From Symsagittifera roscoffensis (lineage: Eukaryota; Xenacoelomorpha; Acoela; Convolutidae): a stretch of 64,000 nucleotides of DNA. This document shows, one piece after another, positions 41,807 to 54,042 of this stretch. The stretch spans positions 1,428,001 to 1,492,000 of the forward strand of contig NC_087068.1 in NCBI RefSeq assembly GCF_963678635.1, in the 5' to 3' direction. Within the stretch, counting starts at the first letter, position 1; each line of letters begins with the position of its first letter. The position numbers and the translations under genes were made by a program. The notes under the pieces are model-generated. The model saw nothing but the letters and a program-made list of their open reading frames with translations. It searched no databases and had not been told where the DNA came from.

Positions 41807-42547
41807 TACTCTGAAAACATATTACATCAGAAAGACCTCTGCAATCGAGTTGAGTAAGACGAACTGGACTCAACAAATTTGCTCCATTACTCATTTTTCG
41901 TAGCCAAAATCACCCGAACCAACATCACCAATCCAGAAACTGCTCCAAAAATGAAGTGAAGAACGGATATAAAGTGATTAATGGCATCGAAAACTTCTCT
42001 TCAGCCTGATAACACCCTGCTAACTTTGAAACACTGCCACTTTTTTCAATAGATTCAGTCAACTGCTGAAGTGTTTCTACTGATGTGCAGAGTTTTGAAA
42101 TTAAAAATTGAGAATTGCAAAGAATGTTTTTTTTAATGAAAAACCTCATTCTAACAGGTAGTTTTCTCAATATCGTAACTAAAGGCAGTCAAATGTGTTA
42201 TTGGGAGAAATTTGAAAATCACAATAACATCAGATTTAAGTGTCGGAAGCTTTTGCTATTTTGAATGCATCTGGGAAAAAATCTTGGAAATAAATAGTGA
42301 AAAGAATCAATAAAGGGTCTGATGATAATAAATCCACGAATACTTTTTTGTCTGCTTATGAACTTGATGTAAGCGCTCATGACCGTCACTATGCTTACTG
42401 CTCGTGTACTTTTTGTTCAATTTCTACCTTTTACGAACAAGATTCTTGATCCAGCTGTTAAACCAGAGGCTTTGTAGAATTTCGTTTTAAATCTACACTC
42501 ACGAATATGAGAAACCAGTCAGCTGATAAAGCTGACACAGTACTTTT

Positions 42548-43810
42548 TACACAGAGGCGAAGCTGAGCTTGACACCAGTTGCGATTTAAACAAACACATA
42601 AAAAACATAAGTAGAAAAAAGTGAAAACGTTGAAAAAACCATTTCTACCAAAAATTAAATTTTCGTATGTCTCGATAGAAATTCATTCAAGGCTAATATG
42701 TCAAAAATTTGAGTAATAAATTAGAAACGAAACTAAACTTAAGAAGAGGAAACAAAGCCAAAAATCTTTGCGCAGACATAAGTTCAGCAGAAAAAATATG
42801 ATTTCATAAAAAATCTTTGCAATTTTAAGTCCCAATTGAGACTAGAATGAACAAAATTTGCACATTCAACTACAAGGATGTAGAAACAAGAAAAGAAAAA
42901 CCAAGAACACAACTACAAGAAAAAAAACATCAGCGTAGCAACTAAGCCGACAATCTTTGAGCAGACACCTCATTTAACTAAGCCGACAATCTTTGAGCAG
43001 ACACCTCATTTGAGCAATTCACGCTAGTTTGGTTCTCATGTTTCAATTGAAATAGCTACTTTTCAAAACACTATAGACTGAAAAACGATGAACACATATT
43101 TTCACTTGCTGTAGAAAAATAAACAAAAAATTGCAAAAAGCAAAAAGCAAAAATTCAATTACTTACACCAGAAAAAAAAACAGCTGATTGAACAATCAGA
43201 AACATCAAAGGTTTAAACAATCAGAAGTATCCAGGGGCAGATTTAGGGGGTGGAGGACGCCTTCCCCTCAGTGATTCGACCCCATACCGACCCAAAGGGT
43301 CCCCCTTTGTATTATTTGGAGATATCCATATTTGGTGACGGACCCTAAAAATTTTCTAAAGGCACCAATATATACTTATTATGAGGGGAAGCGTCTTTTT
43401 GGAATCTGTTTCAGAATTTGAACTGCGGCGCAGAAAATTTAACCACAAAAGGGTCTTTTCAGTGATTTGAGAGAGCTCGGAAAATCAATTTGGCCGATAT
43501 AAAAACGTTCGACAAAAATCTTCGAACGAAAATTTTTTGAAAATCCGACCCCTCGAGAAAATCCTAGATCCGACCCTGAAAGCATCAAAGGTTAAAACAA
43601 AAAAATTAAACTTAAATTTTACACTTCTATTAAAAAGGGTCTGGGAATCTGATTTAGATATACCAAAGGATATATTGTAAGATTTCAACCATTCTTACAA
43701 AAAAACAAAAAGAATATGAAAACAAGCGAAATCTGTGCCTCGAGTTACAAACGGGAAAAAATTATAGTACCCGATTGCAATACTCATGCTGATCGTTAGG
43801 ATAATAACAT
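42548..43810 (+). repeat. Family K repeat interrupted by a family G element
   Basis: Starts ACAGAGGCGAAGCTGAGCTT. Matches the 3905 copy on both sides of the insertion at 43232-43578. A 32-bp unit (CTAAGCCGACAATCTTTGAG...) is tandemly duplicated at 42953-43010. Confidence 0.6.
43232..43578 (-). mobile_element. Family G hAT-like MITE, copy 2
   Basis: 347 bp, inverted relative to copy 1: CAGGGGCAGATTTAGG ... CTAGATCCGACCCTG. The flanks GAAGTATC / AAAGCATC are an 8-bp duplication with two mismatches. Inserted in family K, so G moved after K. Confidence 0.75.
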
Positions 43811-44759
43811 AAAAAACCTTATTTTTGCTCAAGCTATTCTCAATTTTGAACAAACTTACAATTTATATCAACATCCTGAATTTACAGTTTTCTAGCCCGT
43901 AAAAAGTGGGGGTTTGTAAGAAAACTGTAGTGGCGACCCTTGAAAGCAAAATATTCTATTCAATCGCAGTTTTGCATATAGGTGACCCCTAAATTTACAT
44001 CACGATTGGTTATGACATGGTCAAGACAGCTACCTCGGGTTTTTCTCATTGGTTTGAGTTGAAGCAAAGCGACATGACTGATTCAATGAAACAAAATCTT
44101 TTTTAACCTAAGGTCTATTTTAGTATCAAAAATGAAATCTGTTTTTATTCGATAAACTAACGAGGTGTTTCATTTAATCTTAGAAAAAAAACAAATTTTT
44201 TGATGCTCGGAGAACTTTTAATACCAGCAACTGCATTATGATTGATATTAATTCTCAAATTTACCTCCAAAGCATCAGAGCACAGCGTCAATCTGAGATT
44301 GACATCTGCAACAGCATTGATACTTCATCAAAAATTGCAACAAAGCATGCTTTGATTATAAAACATGAGGTGAGTAAAATTTGATACCCTTAGTGTGATT
44401 AAATATTGTTTTAAATACATTTAAATTATTTTAATACTTCGTGTTAAGCCTTTTGAAAGTTTTTTTTCACTAATCGCCGAATCGAAATTTAAAGCCATTC
44501 TAACTTTGAAAACACATTCAACATTTCACCTACAAAATCAGTAAGCGAATACACAATAATACATACAGTGATGTAGGAATCGCCGGTAGACTAAACCGAT
44601 TTTCAATAAGCGACATTTCGCGGTTCGCTTTTTGACCGAGAGTTCAACTGATTTCTGAAAAGACCTTTTGCGATACAACAATCATAAAAAAAACATATAC
44701 CCAAACAAAATGTTGAAAAAACTGGGTGAACCAAAAAATTTTTTTAGGTCTTGATGAAG

Positions 44760-46150
44760 GGTATCTAAGGCTCAGAAAACTGGCGGTACTTATTTTATAT
44801 TTTCTGAATTTGTTATACTGATGCGGGACGAAATGCGTATTTTCAAAAATTGGACTTTGCCCCAAAACCTTATTTGTTTCTCTACTAAAATAGGTGAGAT
44901 GAGTGAAATTTTTTCCCCAAGACCTAATATTTCTCTTACAAAAAATAAAGATTAGCCATTTCTGCAGGAAAAAATCGCACTACCGCTTCTTTCTGTTGAA
45001 ATTTTCCTCTCAAATTTGATAGGGCAGTTTTTAAGAAAGTTCGACAAGTTTCTAAAAAAACGGTCAAAATTCAAAAAATTGGCTTTCCGCAATCGGTAAC
45101 TTTTTCTGTTTAAAGCAGGTCGTAGCCGCTCAAGTAAAGAAGATTTTCAAAACCGGGTTTCTCGATCGAAAACTTAACCTAAGAATTAGCACAGTAAATT
45201 TCGAGCAGAGTAAAAAAACTTCCAACCATCTGTTGGGTCGATTAAACCTATGATATCAGAAATAGCAAGATAGTTATCGAGAAAAATCCAAAAAACGGTC
45301 AACAAATCAGTAAATTGACATTTCTGAAAACCATAGCTTTTTGTTTGAAAAAAAATCTGGCGGAGCCGCTTAAGAAGCAGAGATTTACCCAATCTGTTAT
45401 TTTGAGTGAAGCCAAAAATCTGGAAGGGTAGTTCAAGAAAAGCTAAAAAATTCAGAAAACGGTCAAAACATTTAAACTTTTCCGAACCCATAACTTTTTG
45501 AATAAAACAAAATTTGGTTTAGTATTGTATGCAAGAAACTTCCCACAACCCGCTCATTGGATTGAAACCAAAATCTCAGATATGAGGGATTTTTTTGTTA
45601 AATTCGTAAAATTTAAAAAAAAAAAAACGCTCAAAAAAATCAAAATTTGACATTTCCGAGGCCAATAACTTTTGTGTAAAAAGATTTGTGAGTGCCAATA
45701 ATGCACGGGAGCTTCTTGTTACTCAAAATCTTCATTGAGCCCACAAACAACTTTCAAATCCGTTCTATTCAATGAAACCAAAATCTTAGATTTGGTAGAT
45801 TAGTTTTCGAGAAAACGAAAAAACTATCGGTCAAATAATCACCCCACAGACGTTTTCGAAGGCTGTAGACAAAGGGGTAAAACAAAAAAAGACCAGGGGA
45901 ATATGTATATAAACAAGGGTGTAGAAGAACTTGCGATGGGTACCCTTTTTTGAAAATCGGTAAAACGTTTATAAGAAAAAGCTAAAAGTGGTTTAAAATA
46001 GTATAAGAAAAAGTTCATTAAAAACATCCATCACTGCCCAGATTCGAACCCTCTTACTTTGTTGCGGGTCTCCTTCTCTACATGTACGCTACATATCCAT
46101 GATATCTAGAAGTTAAACTGCTATTTGTAATATAATAGTCTGTGTTAATA
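44760..46150. repeat. Family I composite repeat, copy 2
   Basis: Head TTATACTGATGCGGGACGAAAT, array of ~170-bp units, CCACAGACGTTTTCGAAGGC block and tRNA-like end at 46025-46102, in the same order as copy 1. Confidence 0.75.
46025..46105 (-). repeat. tRNA-like segment of family I, copy 2
   Basis: Minus strand GGGTTCGAATCTGGGC and GTAGCGTACATGTAG match copy 1 at 39905-39985 almost throughout. Confidence 0.5.
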
Positions 46151-46439
46151 TCTGAAAAAGACTTCAGAGTGTTGAATATAATTAAGAGTTGGATAATTAA
46201 GTTTCGGCAGGAAACGACAATATAAGTAAATATTTGTGAAAACTTCTTCGACAATTTTTGGCTCATATTTGGTTTTCATCATTAAAATTTTCAAGGGCGT
46301 CTTTCTTGCAGGTTGCTCAAACGAAAATATAAAATTAGACCTAGAGAAAAAACCGGGTATTAGCAAACAAAAATGGCTCCAAACTTATCTAGAACAGCAC
46401 AAATGAATGTAAAGTCTTTAGCTACCAACAGTAAATTGG

Positions 46440-46800
46440 AATTGAACAAGTGAAATGTAAATGTTGAACGTGTTAGCAAATATTTAGGTATTTTTGGCAA
46501 TTGTAAGTTTTCTTCTACAAGTCATATTTTGTTTGCTAAAACGAGACTCGGTAAAAAATCTATATAGGATAATAAGATACTATGTTCCAAGGATCCAACT
46601 ACTGCAGTAATGATGTACCTATTATTCAGTATAGCACTTTAATTTATGGATACTGTAAGTATATATACTCCATTAAACTCGTTTGTTACAACAGAATATT
46701 TAAAAATTCGTTCATTTCAGTAAAAGGCAGCATAAATAATTTTCTCCAAAAAACTCTCGATAATGAACTGAACCTATATTTTTTTGAAAAACATATAGAC
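46440..46800 (+). pseudogene. Weak retrotransposon RT-tail fragment
   Basis: Plus translation VSKYLGIFGNCKFSSTSHI resembles the KYLGI-x-hD...HI motif downstream of the RT catalytic core. Frame breaks follow at once. Tentative. Confidence 0.35.
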
Positions 46801-46989
46801 ATATGAGCTATTGAAAGTTATCCTTAAATCTGTTAATAAATTATATACAAACCTTTTTCGAACGCAACGTTTAGTTTTGAAAACGTAGTAAACCCACAAA
46901 ATGATTCACTGCTAATTTACAAGCGAAACCTTTTGCAAACGGAAAAATTAAAGATATTCAATACGTCATAAAGCTTGCAAGTTATAACT

Positions 46990-47420
46990 CAATGAAGGAC
47001 ACCTAGGGCCCAGCTAAAGCTCGATGTACGGGTTTGATATTTTTATGAATTTGTTATACTGATGCGGTACAAAATGTGTAATTTCCAAAATTGGACTTCG
47101 CCCAAAACCGTAGTTGTTTCTCTACTAAATCAAAAGAGAAAAGTAAAAATTTGAGATTTTGGAATTTTCCCAAAGACAACAATTTTCTTACAAAAAAAAC
47201 GAAGTACTCGCTGCTGCAGGAAAAATTCGTGCAACCGCTTCTTTCGATTAAACTTTTCATCTCAGTTTTCTGAAAAGTGGTCAAAATTCAAAAACTTCGA
47301 CTTTCTGAAATCCACTTTATGCTAAAACCAGATCGTGAGCGGTAAATTAAGGAAGATTCCCAAAATCCGGATTCTCGATTGAGCACTTAACCTGAGAATT
47401 GGGACGATAATTTCCCTAAT
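46990..47420. repeat. Family I, partial copy
   Basis: Head GGCCCAGCTAAAGCTCGATG, TGTTATACTGATGCGGTAC and CAAAACCGTAGTTGTTTCTC, then one diverged array unit. Confidence 0.6.
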
Positions 47421-47819
47421 TTCCGATTTCGTGGTTTTAAAAAAGGATGGTTGAGCCTCTCTAAAACTTTGACAACCGTGCACCGTAGTAAAAAACGCCT
47501 GTACGATGTGACAATTTTCTGATGTGCTTGTGAGGTTTGGTTTCCTCAATTGCTTGTTTAGTTTGTTGGGGGTGAATGTTGGATTATCAGACAGAAAAAT
47601 TGGCAATTTCGCGTTTCGTTTTTGCTATATCAGTAACTGAGGTTATCGTTTTAGCGCCAAACTTAATGGGGTACCTGCCTACCACAGGCCTGGATCCGTT
47701 TATGGAGCGATCCACTTTCCAGAATTTTCTGGCACCAGTGCGGTAATCACGTATCTGGAGGATTTTACGCCATTAGGCCTTTGCTTTCTGATTCATGAGT
47801 TGAGAGCTAAGTTGTGAAG

Positions 47820-48410
47820 ACGTTTAACGAAAATTCTGTGTGGCTTGCATGGGCTGATTGTTGCGGCGGCCATGATGTCTTTCAGCCAGAGAAATTGACT
47901 CCGGAGAACGAGACATGGTGTAGTGACGTGCTGCCCTGAGTACCAGATCTCTGAAGAACTCCAGGATAAGGAAAATCAAAGGGACTGAGATGCTAAGAAA
48001 ACATCAGGTGAGGAATGTTCAGCATCAGAATTTAGAACTCTTGTTTGGGTTTCGTCCTTTAATAGGACAAAAGTGGATTCGGTGATTTCATTGAGTGTAC
48101 TTGGCCATGTTGATCTTCATCAACAATAGAACTCCAGAGGGAGCAATGGGCGCTGGCGTCCCCCAACACCAGGAGATCAATGAGAGATGCGTTATAACTG
48201 GGTGGTCAACTAGATCTGGGGGTATTTTAAAGTAACTGATACGAAGTTTCACCAAACTGGCTACCACGGAGATACTCATAGCCTCTAGCTCACCGTCAGT
48301 ATTCAATGTAAGTTCTTCGTATTGTATAGAATTGTGGAAAGCAATGTGAACGCCACCAGCTTCTTTGTTTCTGCCTTTACGAATGAAGGGTATGAAGGAC
48401 ATAGGGAGGG
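47820..48410 (-). pseudogene. Non-LTR retrotransposon endonuclease-domain remains
   Basis: Minus translation: RKGRNKEAGGVHIAFHNSIQ, then ELEAMSISVV, then after a frame shift DLLVLGDASAHCSLW, matching GGVAI...EAISI...LLLGDFNAHHxLW of the EEP endonuclease. Later text is broken. The catalytic-motif Asn is mutated (DAS for DFN), so it is dead. Confidence 0.75.
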
Positions 48411-48951
48411 GTTGGGACTTTGTTTTCTTAATTTAGATTCCTGGAAGAGAGCAATATGGATTTATTCTGGGCTAGGAAAGGTGCGGTTTCGCGGATTTCC
48501 CCAGATATTCGATTACAGTCAAATTCAAGTACTCTAAGGGTTCATTTTGTCTGTTGGGTATAGAAAGGGTCGAGTAGATTGTGGGAAGAGTTAGTACTGG
48601 GTTCTATGAGTGAGTACGATGATACGATATAGGCGAAGGAATTGATGTTGTGTAGTTGAGGGAAACTGTTAGCGGGAGAATAGAAGTGGCTTTGGTTCCG
48701 ATTTGAGGTAAAGCGTACGTAAAGTACAAAGGCGACAGTAACAATCACGGTGATACTCTTTTAAATACTTGGGACCGCTGCATTTAAAAAGTATCCAGCC
48801 ACATATGTAACACCAGACAATTGTTTGGTTACGATGTATCTACTGGCTGCAAGGGAAATACGTGTAGGGACCAGGTTTTCAATTAATGCCGGAGCGGACG
48901 AGAAAGGTGAGTATTAGCAGACGGAGCAGCCTGGCTGGCTTCAGCTGCTTC

Positions 48952-50810
48952 AAAATCGAAAACCCGGAGACTACTGAGCTTCCCCGACCCATTGGAGCTT
49001 GACGCCAATTGAAACCTGGCGAGCGATACCGCCGGATCTACCACTTGAAGGTGGCGTCGTTTGGATCCTGAAGGCGCCGTCGTTTGGACCCTCAATTTTT
49101 TATGACTTCTATAAGATTTGTAAGAGACTTCATGAAATTGCTGATATAATCCAAACATTCCATAAATTTTTGGCTTGAAGTCCCTAATTTCCTTTTCGTC
49201 TTCTGTATGCAAAAATAAATCGTGGAGATCTCGGTCCTTCCAAAACTAATTTTGATCAATTAAGGGATGCCACAACTTAGTTCTTTCACAAAAACACTAC
49301 CCGCCCAATGGACCGCATTCTCAGTTTGGAGAAAACAAAATATTTCTCGCCTAAGAATTGAAGACAAAATTTGCCGCGAAAATGTGGCTAATTTTGGTTG
49401 ATCATTGAAAATGGCGAATGAGACAAAAGACTACTTCATTTCGGAGTGTGAATCTGATGTCTTGCTAATTGCACGCACACAGCTAAGAAATTTCAAAAAC
49501 TAGCCACCAATTAAGCGGGTAGAACCAGGCTTGGCATATATCTACGGCGCATAACCCCGCACAATAAGATTCAAAATCGAAAACCCGGAGACTACTGAGC
49601 TTCCCCGACCCATTGGAGCTTGACGCCAATTGAAACCTGGCAAGCGATACCGCCGGATCCACAACTTAAAGGTGGCGTCGTTTGGATCCTGAAGGCGCCG
49701 TCAGTTGGATCCTCAATTTTTTATGACTTCCATAAGATTTGTAAGAGACTTCATGAAATTGCTGATATAATCCAAACATTCCATAAATTTTTGGCTTGAA
49801 GTCCCTAATTTCCTTTTCGTCTTCTGTATGCAAAAATAAATCGTGGAGATCTCGGTCCTTCCAAAACTAATTTTGATCAATTAAGGGATGCCACAACTTA
49901 GTTCTTTCACAAAAACACTACCCGCCCAATGGACCGCATTCTCAGTTTGGAGAAAACAAAATATTTCTCGCCCAAGAATTGAAGACAAAATTTGCCGCGA
50001 AAATGTGGCTAATTTTGGTTGATCATTGAAAATGGCGAATGAGACAAAAGACTACTTCATTTCGGAGTGTGAATCTGATGTCTTGCTAATTGCACGCACA
50101 CAGCTAAGCCATTTCAAAAACTAGCCACCAATTAAGCGGGTAGAACCAGGCTTGGCATATATCTACGGCGCATAACCCCGCACAATAAGCTTCAAAATCG
50201 AAAACCCGGAGACTACTGAGCTTCCCCGACCCATTGGAGCTTGACGCCAATTGAAACCTGGCAAGCGATACCGCCGGATCCACCACTTAAAGGTGGCGTC
50301 GTTTGGATCCTGAAGGCGCCGTCAGTTGGATCCTCAATTTTTTATGACTTCTATAAGATTTGTAAGAGACTTCATGAAATTGCTGATATAATCCAAACAT
50401 TCCATAAATTTTTGGCTTGAAGTCCCTAATTTCCTTTTCGTCTTCTGTATGCAAAAATAAATCGAGGAGATCTCGGTCCTTCCAAAACTAATTTTGATCA
50501 ATTAAGGGATGCCACAACTTAGTTCTTTCACAAAAACACTACCCGCCCAATGGACCGCATTCTCAGTTTGGAGAAAACAAAATATTTCTCGCCTAAGAAT
50601 TGAAGACAAAATTTGCCGCGAAAATGTGGCTAAATTTGATTGATCATGGAAAATGGCGAATGAGACAAAAGACTACTTCATTTCGGAGTGTGAATCTGAT
50701 GTCTTGCTAATTGCACGCACACAGCTAAGAAATTTCAAAAACTAGCCACCAATTAAGCGGGTAGAACCAGGCTTGGCATATATCTGCGGCGCATAACCCC
50801 GCACAATAAG
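48952..50810. repeat. 621-bp unit in three tandem copies
   Basis: Copies 48952-49572, 49573-50193 and 50194-50810 differ at only scattered bases. Each begins AAAATCGAAAACCCGGAGAC and ends GGCGCATAACCCCGCACAAT. Just after copy 3, AAAATTCAAAACCCCGCAGA looks like a decayed fourth start. Short open frames (MVDPAVSLARFQ...) recur in each copy but stop quickly and have no known homologue. Confidence 0.92.
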
Positions 50811-51579
50811 TCTAAAATTCAAAACCCCGCAGAAATTTTGCATAATTGAAGCATTTTGACCAAACTAAAGAATATTAATGCGAAACATTTTTTGAAATAA
50901 TTTTTTTCAGGTATGCTCAGCTAAGGTCGAAAAAATATTTTTACGCAATTTTTGATTTTAAAGATTTTATTAGAAATTTATACGATTTCACAAAATTGGA
51001 TCGATATTACTAGAAACCCCAATGCTGATACCCAGAACCTTGAACCAACTCGGAAAACGGTGGTTCAGAACGCACGGTGAAATGAATATGAAGAAAATAT
51101 GTGAATCATATGTTAATAAAACTTGGTTCATATCGGCCTGCGCTTCATTGATAGCCAGCATTTCTTAGTAATGGCGATCCAATTTTGCAACACAACAATT
51201 TTTGATTTTGTTTTTTCATCATTTAGGAGGGCGAATAACCAAAAAGACCCCAATGAGACTAAATCGACTGAGCTAGAAAAACAATTTTCAAATATCTCTG
51301 TCAATCGATCAATCATATCACCTTTGCCAAAAAAAACAGAAACAATGGTTCAATGCACAAAAACTAGCTCATGATGATTCTTTGTTCTCTCCACACTTCT
51401 TACTTCGTCACTCTAATCTTAAGCAGTATCGGTTGTATAAGGTTGTATTCGTTTTATCGCACAGAAAGCAGACTTTTCACATGCAGATAACGAGTAACAA
51501 TCCAATGCTTTCCAGTGAGTACAGCATCTTTTTACTATCGCAATTGCAACAATCCTCCGTACTTACCACAGCAATTTTC

Positions 51580-51793
51580 TTGTTTATAATTTATGCATTT
51601 GAAAAACAGGCTGATATTATTAATGGATGCCAATCCTAAGTGATTCATTGTCATAAGTTACGCTTTATAGGGACTAAACTTGTCTAAATTTTAGAAAAGC
51701 AACGTTTTACAGATTTAAAAAAAGAGATTTGAGGTGCTAGTAAAGTTTACATTTCGGCCTGAAGTCCCGCCGGCTTGTTATCCTAGACCCCTT
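51580..51793 (+). repeat. Family B fragment (right half)
   Basis: TTATAATTTATGCATTTGAA through GTCCCGCCGGCTTGTTATCC and TAGACCCC match the right half of family B with ~10-15% change by eye. The left half is missing. Confidence 0.75.
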
Positions 51794-51837
51794 TCACCAG
51801 ATACAACGCAATACTTCAATTAAGATAAACTTAAATC

Positions 51838-52599
51838 GGAGAGGGTTCTCATGCTTCAGGGACCGAATGCTTGAAAAATTTCAACCAATCAAAATCGCTA
51901 AGCGTTTCTATTGACTAAATGCTTTTCTCACAAAATCCAAGTCAATATTAACAGAAAATGTATTAAATCAGTGGAAAATAATCAAAAATATTACAAATTG
52001 CGGGTTACAACCGTAATACTATTCAGATAAACATCAAGATTTATGAGTTCAAGTTCATAAGAATTTTTCAGTCTTGAAAACTCATCTGCTTATTATCTAA
52101 TCGGTCAATATTAACACTAATGGCCTGGATTTATATTCTTTCTTTCGCGATTTACTTTGAGATTTTGAATTGAGCTAAAATTAATTTCAAGCATTCGGTC
52201 CGGGGGCTACTCTCATGCGCGAAGGACCGAATGGGCGAAAAAACTTGTGGGCCAAGGACCGAAGACAAAATTAGCCGAAAGTCAATTTTTAAAAAGAAGC
52301 AATTTCCATTCAATCAAAATGAAATAAAAGAATCAATATTTTGCTTCTTTCCTAACGAAACCCTTGAAATATGAAAATCTGTCCCAATTCGGCGGCGGTC
52401 AGAGACAATTTGAAAATGTTCCATTTTTCTGCCGTTTTTATATTCGGCCAATATCAATACTCAGTCCCTGGAAATGTTTACTGTCTTTCCAAATTTTAGA
52501 GAACTGAAATCTGATTGGCTGATTTTCATTTTCGCGCATTCGGTCCTTCGCGTATGAGGGATTCCACCATTCGGTCCCTCAAGCATGAGGGACGACACC
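51838..52599. mobile_element. Family C TIR element with 8-bp target duplication
   Basis: 762 bp. CTTAAATC flanks it on both sides (51830-51837, 52600-52607). Right end reversed GGTGTCGTCCCTCATGCTTG; left GGAGAGGGTTCTCATGCTTC; both lead into AGGGACCGAATG. An inner inverted pair with GCGAAGGACCGAATG (52218-52232, 52541-52556) suggests one copy nested in another. Non-coding. Confidence 0.82.
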
Positions 52600-52765
52600 C
52601 TTAAATCAGTTGAACATTCGAAAAGGATGCGGTTAGAACAAACAAAACTTAGATGAGAAACCCTTAAAACATTGTCTTTAACCAGACTAAATAGCGCCAT
52701 TACATCTGTCAATCAAATTTGTTTATCGATAAAAGTTTGGTCCCCCTAAACAGCACCTTCAAACT

Positions 52766-53222
52766 GGGTCTAGGACAACAAGCCGACGTGACTTCAAGCC
52801 GAAGGGACTTCAAGCCGAAATTAAAACTTTACAAGCACCTCAAACCACTATTTTATCATCTGTAAAACGTTATTTTTCAAAAATTTTGGCAAGTTTAGTC
52901 CATAATAAACGTTATTCATGACAATGCACCACTTGTGATTGGCATCCGTTAATAACATCAGCCGGTTTTTGAAATGCATAAATTATAAACATGAAAAATG
53001 CCTTCAACCATGTTTTACTTTTCAACTTTCCGAAACATCATTTGGAGGCTTAAATTTTTTGAAAACGCCAATAACTTGTGAAGAAAGATCATGAACTCCA
53101 GAACTTCTTCAAAAAAGTTTGCAAATTAATCATATTTCACGAGTTTATAAGGAACTATTCGTCTTGAAGTCCCTAATTTTACGATTCGGCTTGAAGTCCC
53201 GTCGGCTTGATGTCCGGCACCC
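52766..53222 (-). mobile_element. Family B TIR element, copy 2, 9-bp target duplication
   Basis: 457 bp, inverted relative to copy 1. CTTCAAACT flanks it exactly (52757-52765, 53223-53231). Starts GGGTCTAGGACAACAAGCCG and ends CGGCTTGATGTCCGGCACCC. Very similar to copy 1 throughout, so probably a recent mover. Confidence 0.9.
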
Positions 53223-53460
53223 CTTCAAACTATCAACATCTAGGTAAACATTTTTAAGGCTGCTCAAATTTTTCCTTGAATCAACAATTTTCACACTAAT
53301 TTTGAAACAAGTGAAAAAGTGCAATTCTTTACTTTCTACTTAGAAGAGACTTTTGAATTACATGATAATACAGAACATTGAAAAAAGTAATGAACGCAAT
53401 GTACATAAAAAACTGACTTTCTTGAAAATTGAGCTCAAAAAGTGCATATATACTTGAGTG

Positions 53461-53747
53461 CAGGTGCGGATCTAGGAATTTCTCGAGGGGGGTAGGTGGG
53501 GGCGGATAGATTTTCAAAAAAATATTGAAAATTTTTTCGACCTTTTTTTTAGGTTGACCAAATTGATTTTCGGAGCCACTATAAAGACCCTAAATTGACC
53601 AATTTTTCTGCGCCGCAGGAAAATTTTTGAAAAAAGGCTCCCCTTCAAAATTAGTACAGATCCGGCAGGGGGTCGAATCCCTGGGTGGGGGAGGGGCATC
53701 CACTGCTCCCTCCTCCCCCCCCCCAAAAAAAAATCCGCTACTGCCTG
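53461..53747 (+). mobile_element. Family G hAT-like MITE, copy 3
   Basis: CAGGTGCGGATCTAGGAATT ... AATCCGCTACTGCCTG, 287 bp with internal deletion relative to copy 1. The flanks do not give a clear TSD. Confidence 0.7.
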
Positions 53748-53794
53748 ATTGCATTCATAAATGCATCAATATGTATGAATGCACATCTGTAGTT

Positions 53795-53875
53795 TAAGCA
53801 TTTTGAGACTGAAAAAAAAAATCAGCAAGACCTATATAAGAGTCTTCACTACTATGTTCATTATTTTTTTTTAAA
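53795..53875 (+). repeat. Family A 3' end
   Basis: GACCTATATAAGAGTCTTCA and ATGTTCATTATT match the end of the 58163 copy. Confidence 0.6.
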
Positions 53876-54042
53876 AAAAACAATCGAAACATGACTTGTT
53901 TTTTCTCAATTTATTTTGCAAAAATAACTGCTGTCTAAAAGTTCTGGCTATCTGCATTTATTTCACCGGTTAAATTTTAATATATTTTTAAATTGAAAAT
54001 GAGACTTTTAAGTAAAATAATTTCTGTTTCGATTGATTTCAG

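Noticed and set aside
48883-50286. Repeated short protein MVDPAVSLARFQLASSS in the 621-bp units
   Set aside because: Recurs only because the DNA is tandemly duplicated; stops follow quickly and there is no family match.
48952-50810. CRISPR-like or rDNA array
   Set aside because: Units are 621 bp without short spacers and carry no rRNA sequence; it is an ordinary tandem repeat.
54033-54042. TTG start codon for the methyltransferase
   Set aside because: The bases are the end of an intron (polypyrimidine and CAG); animals do not normally start at TTG.
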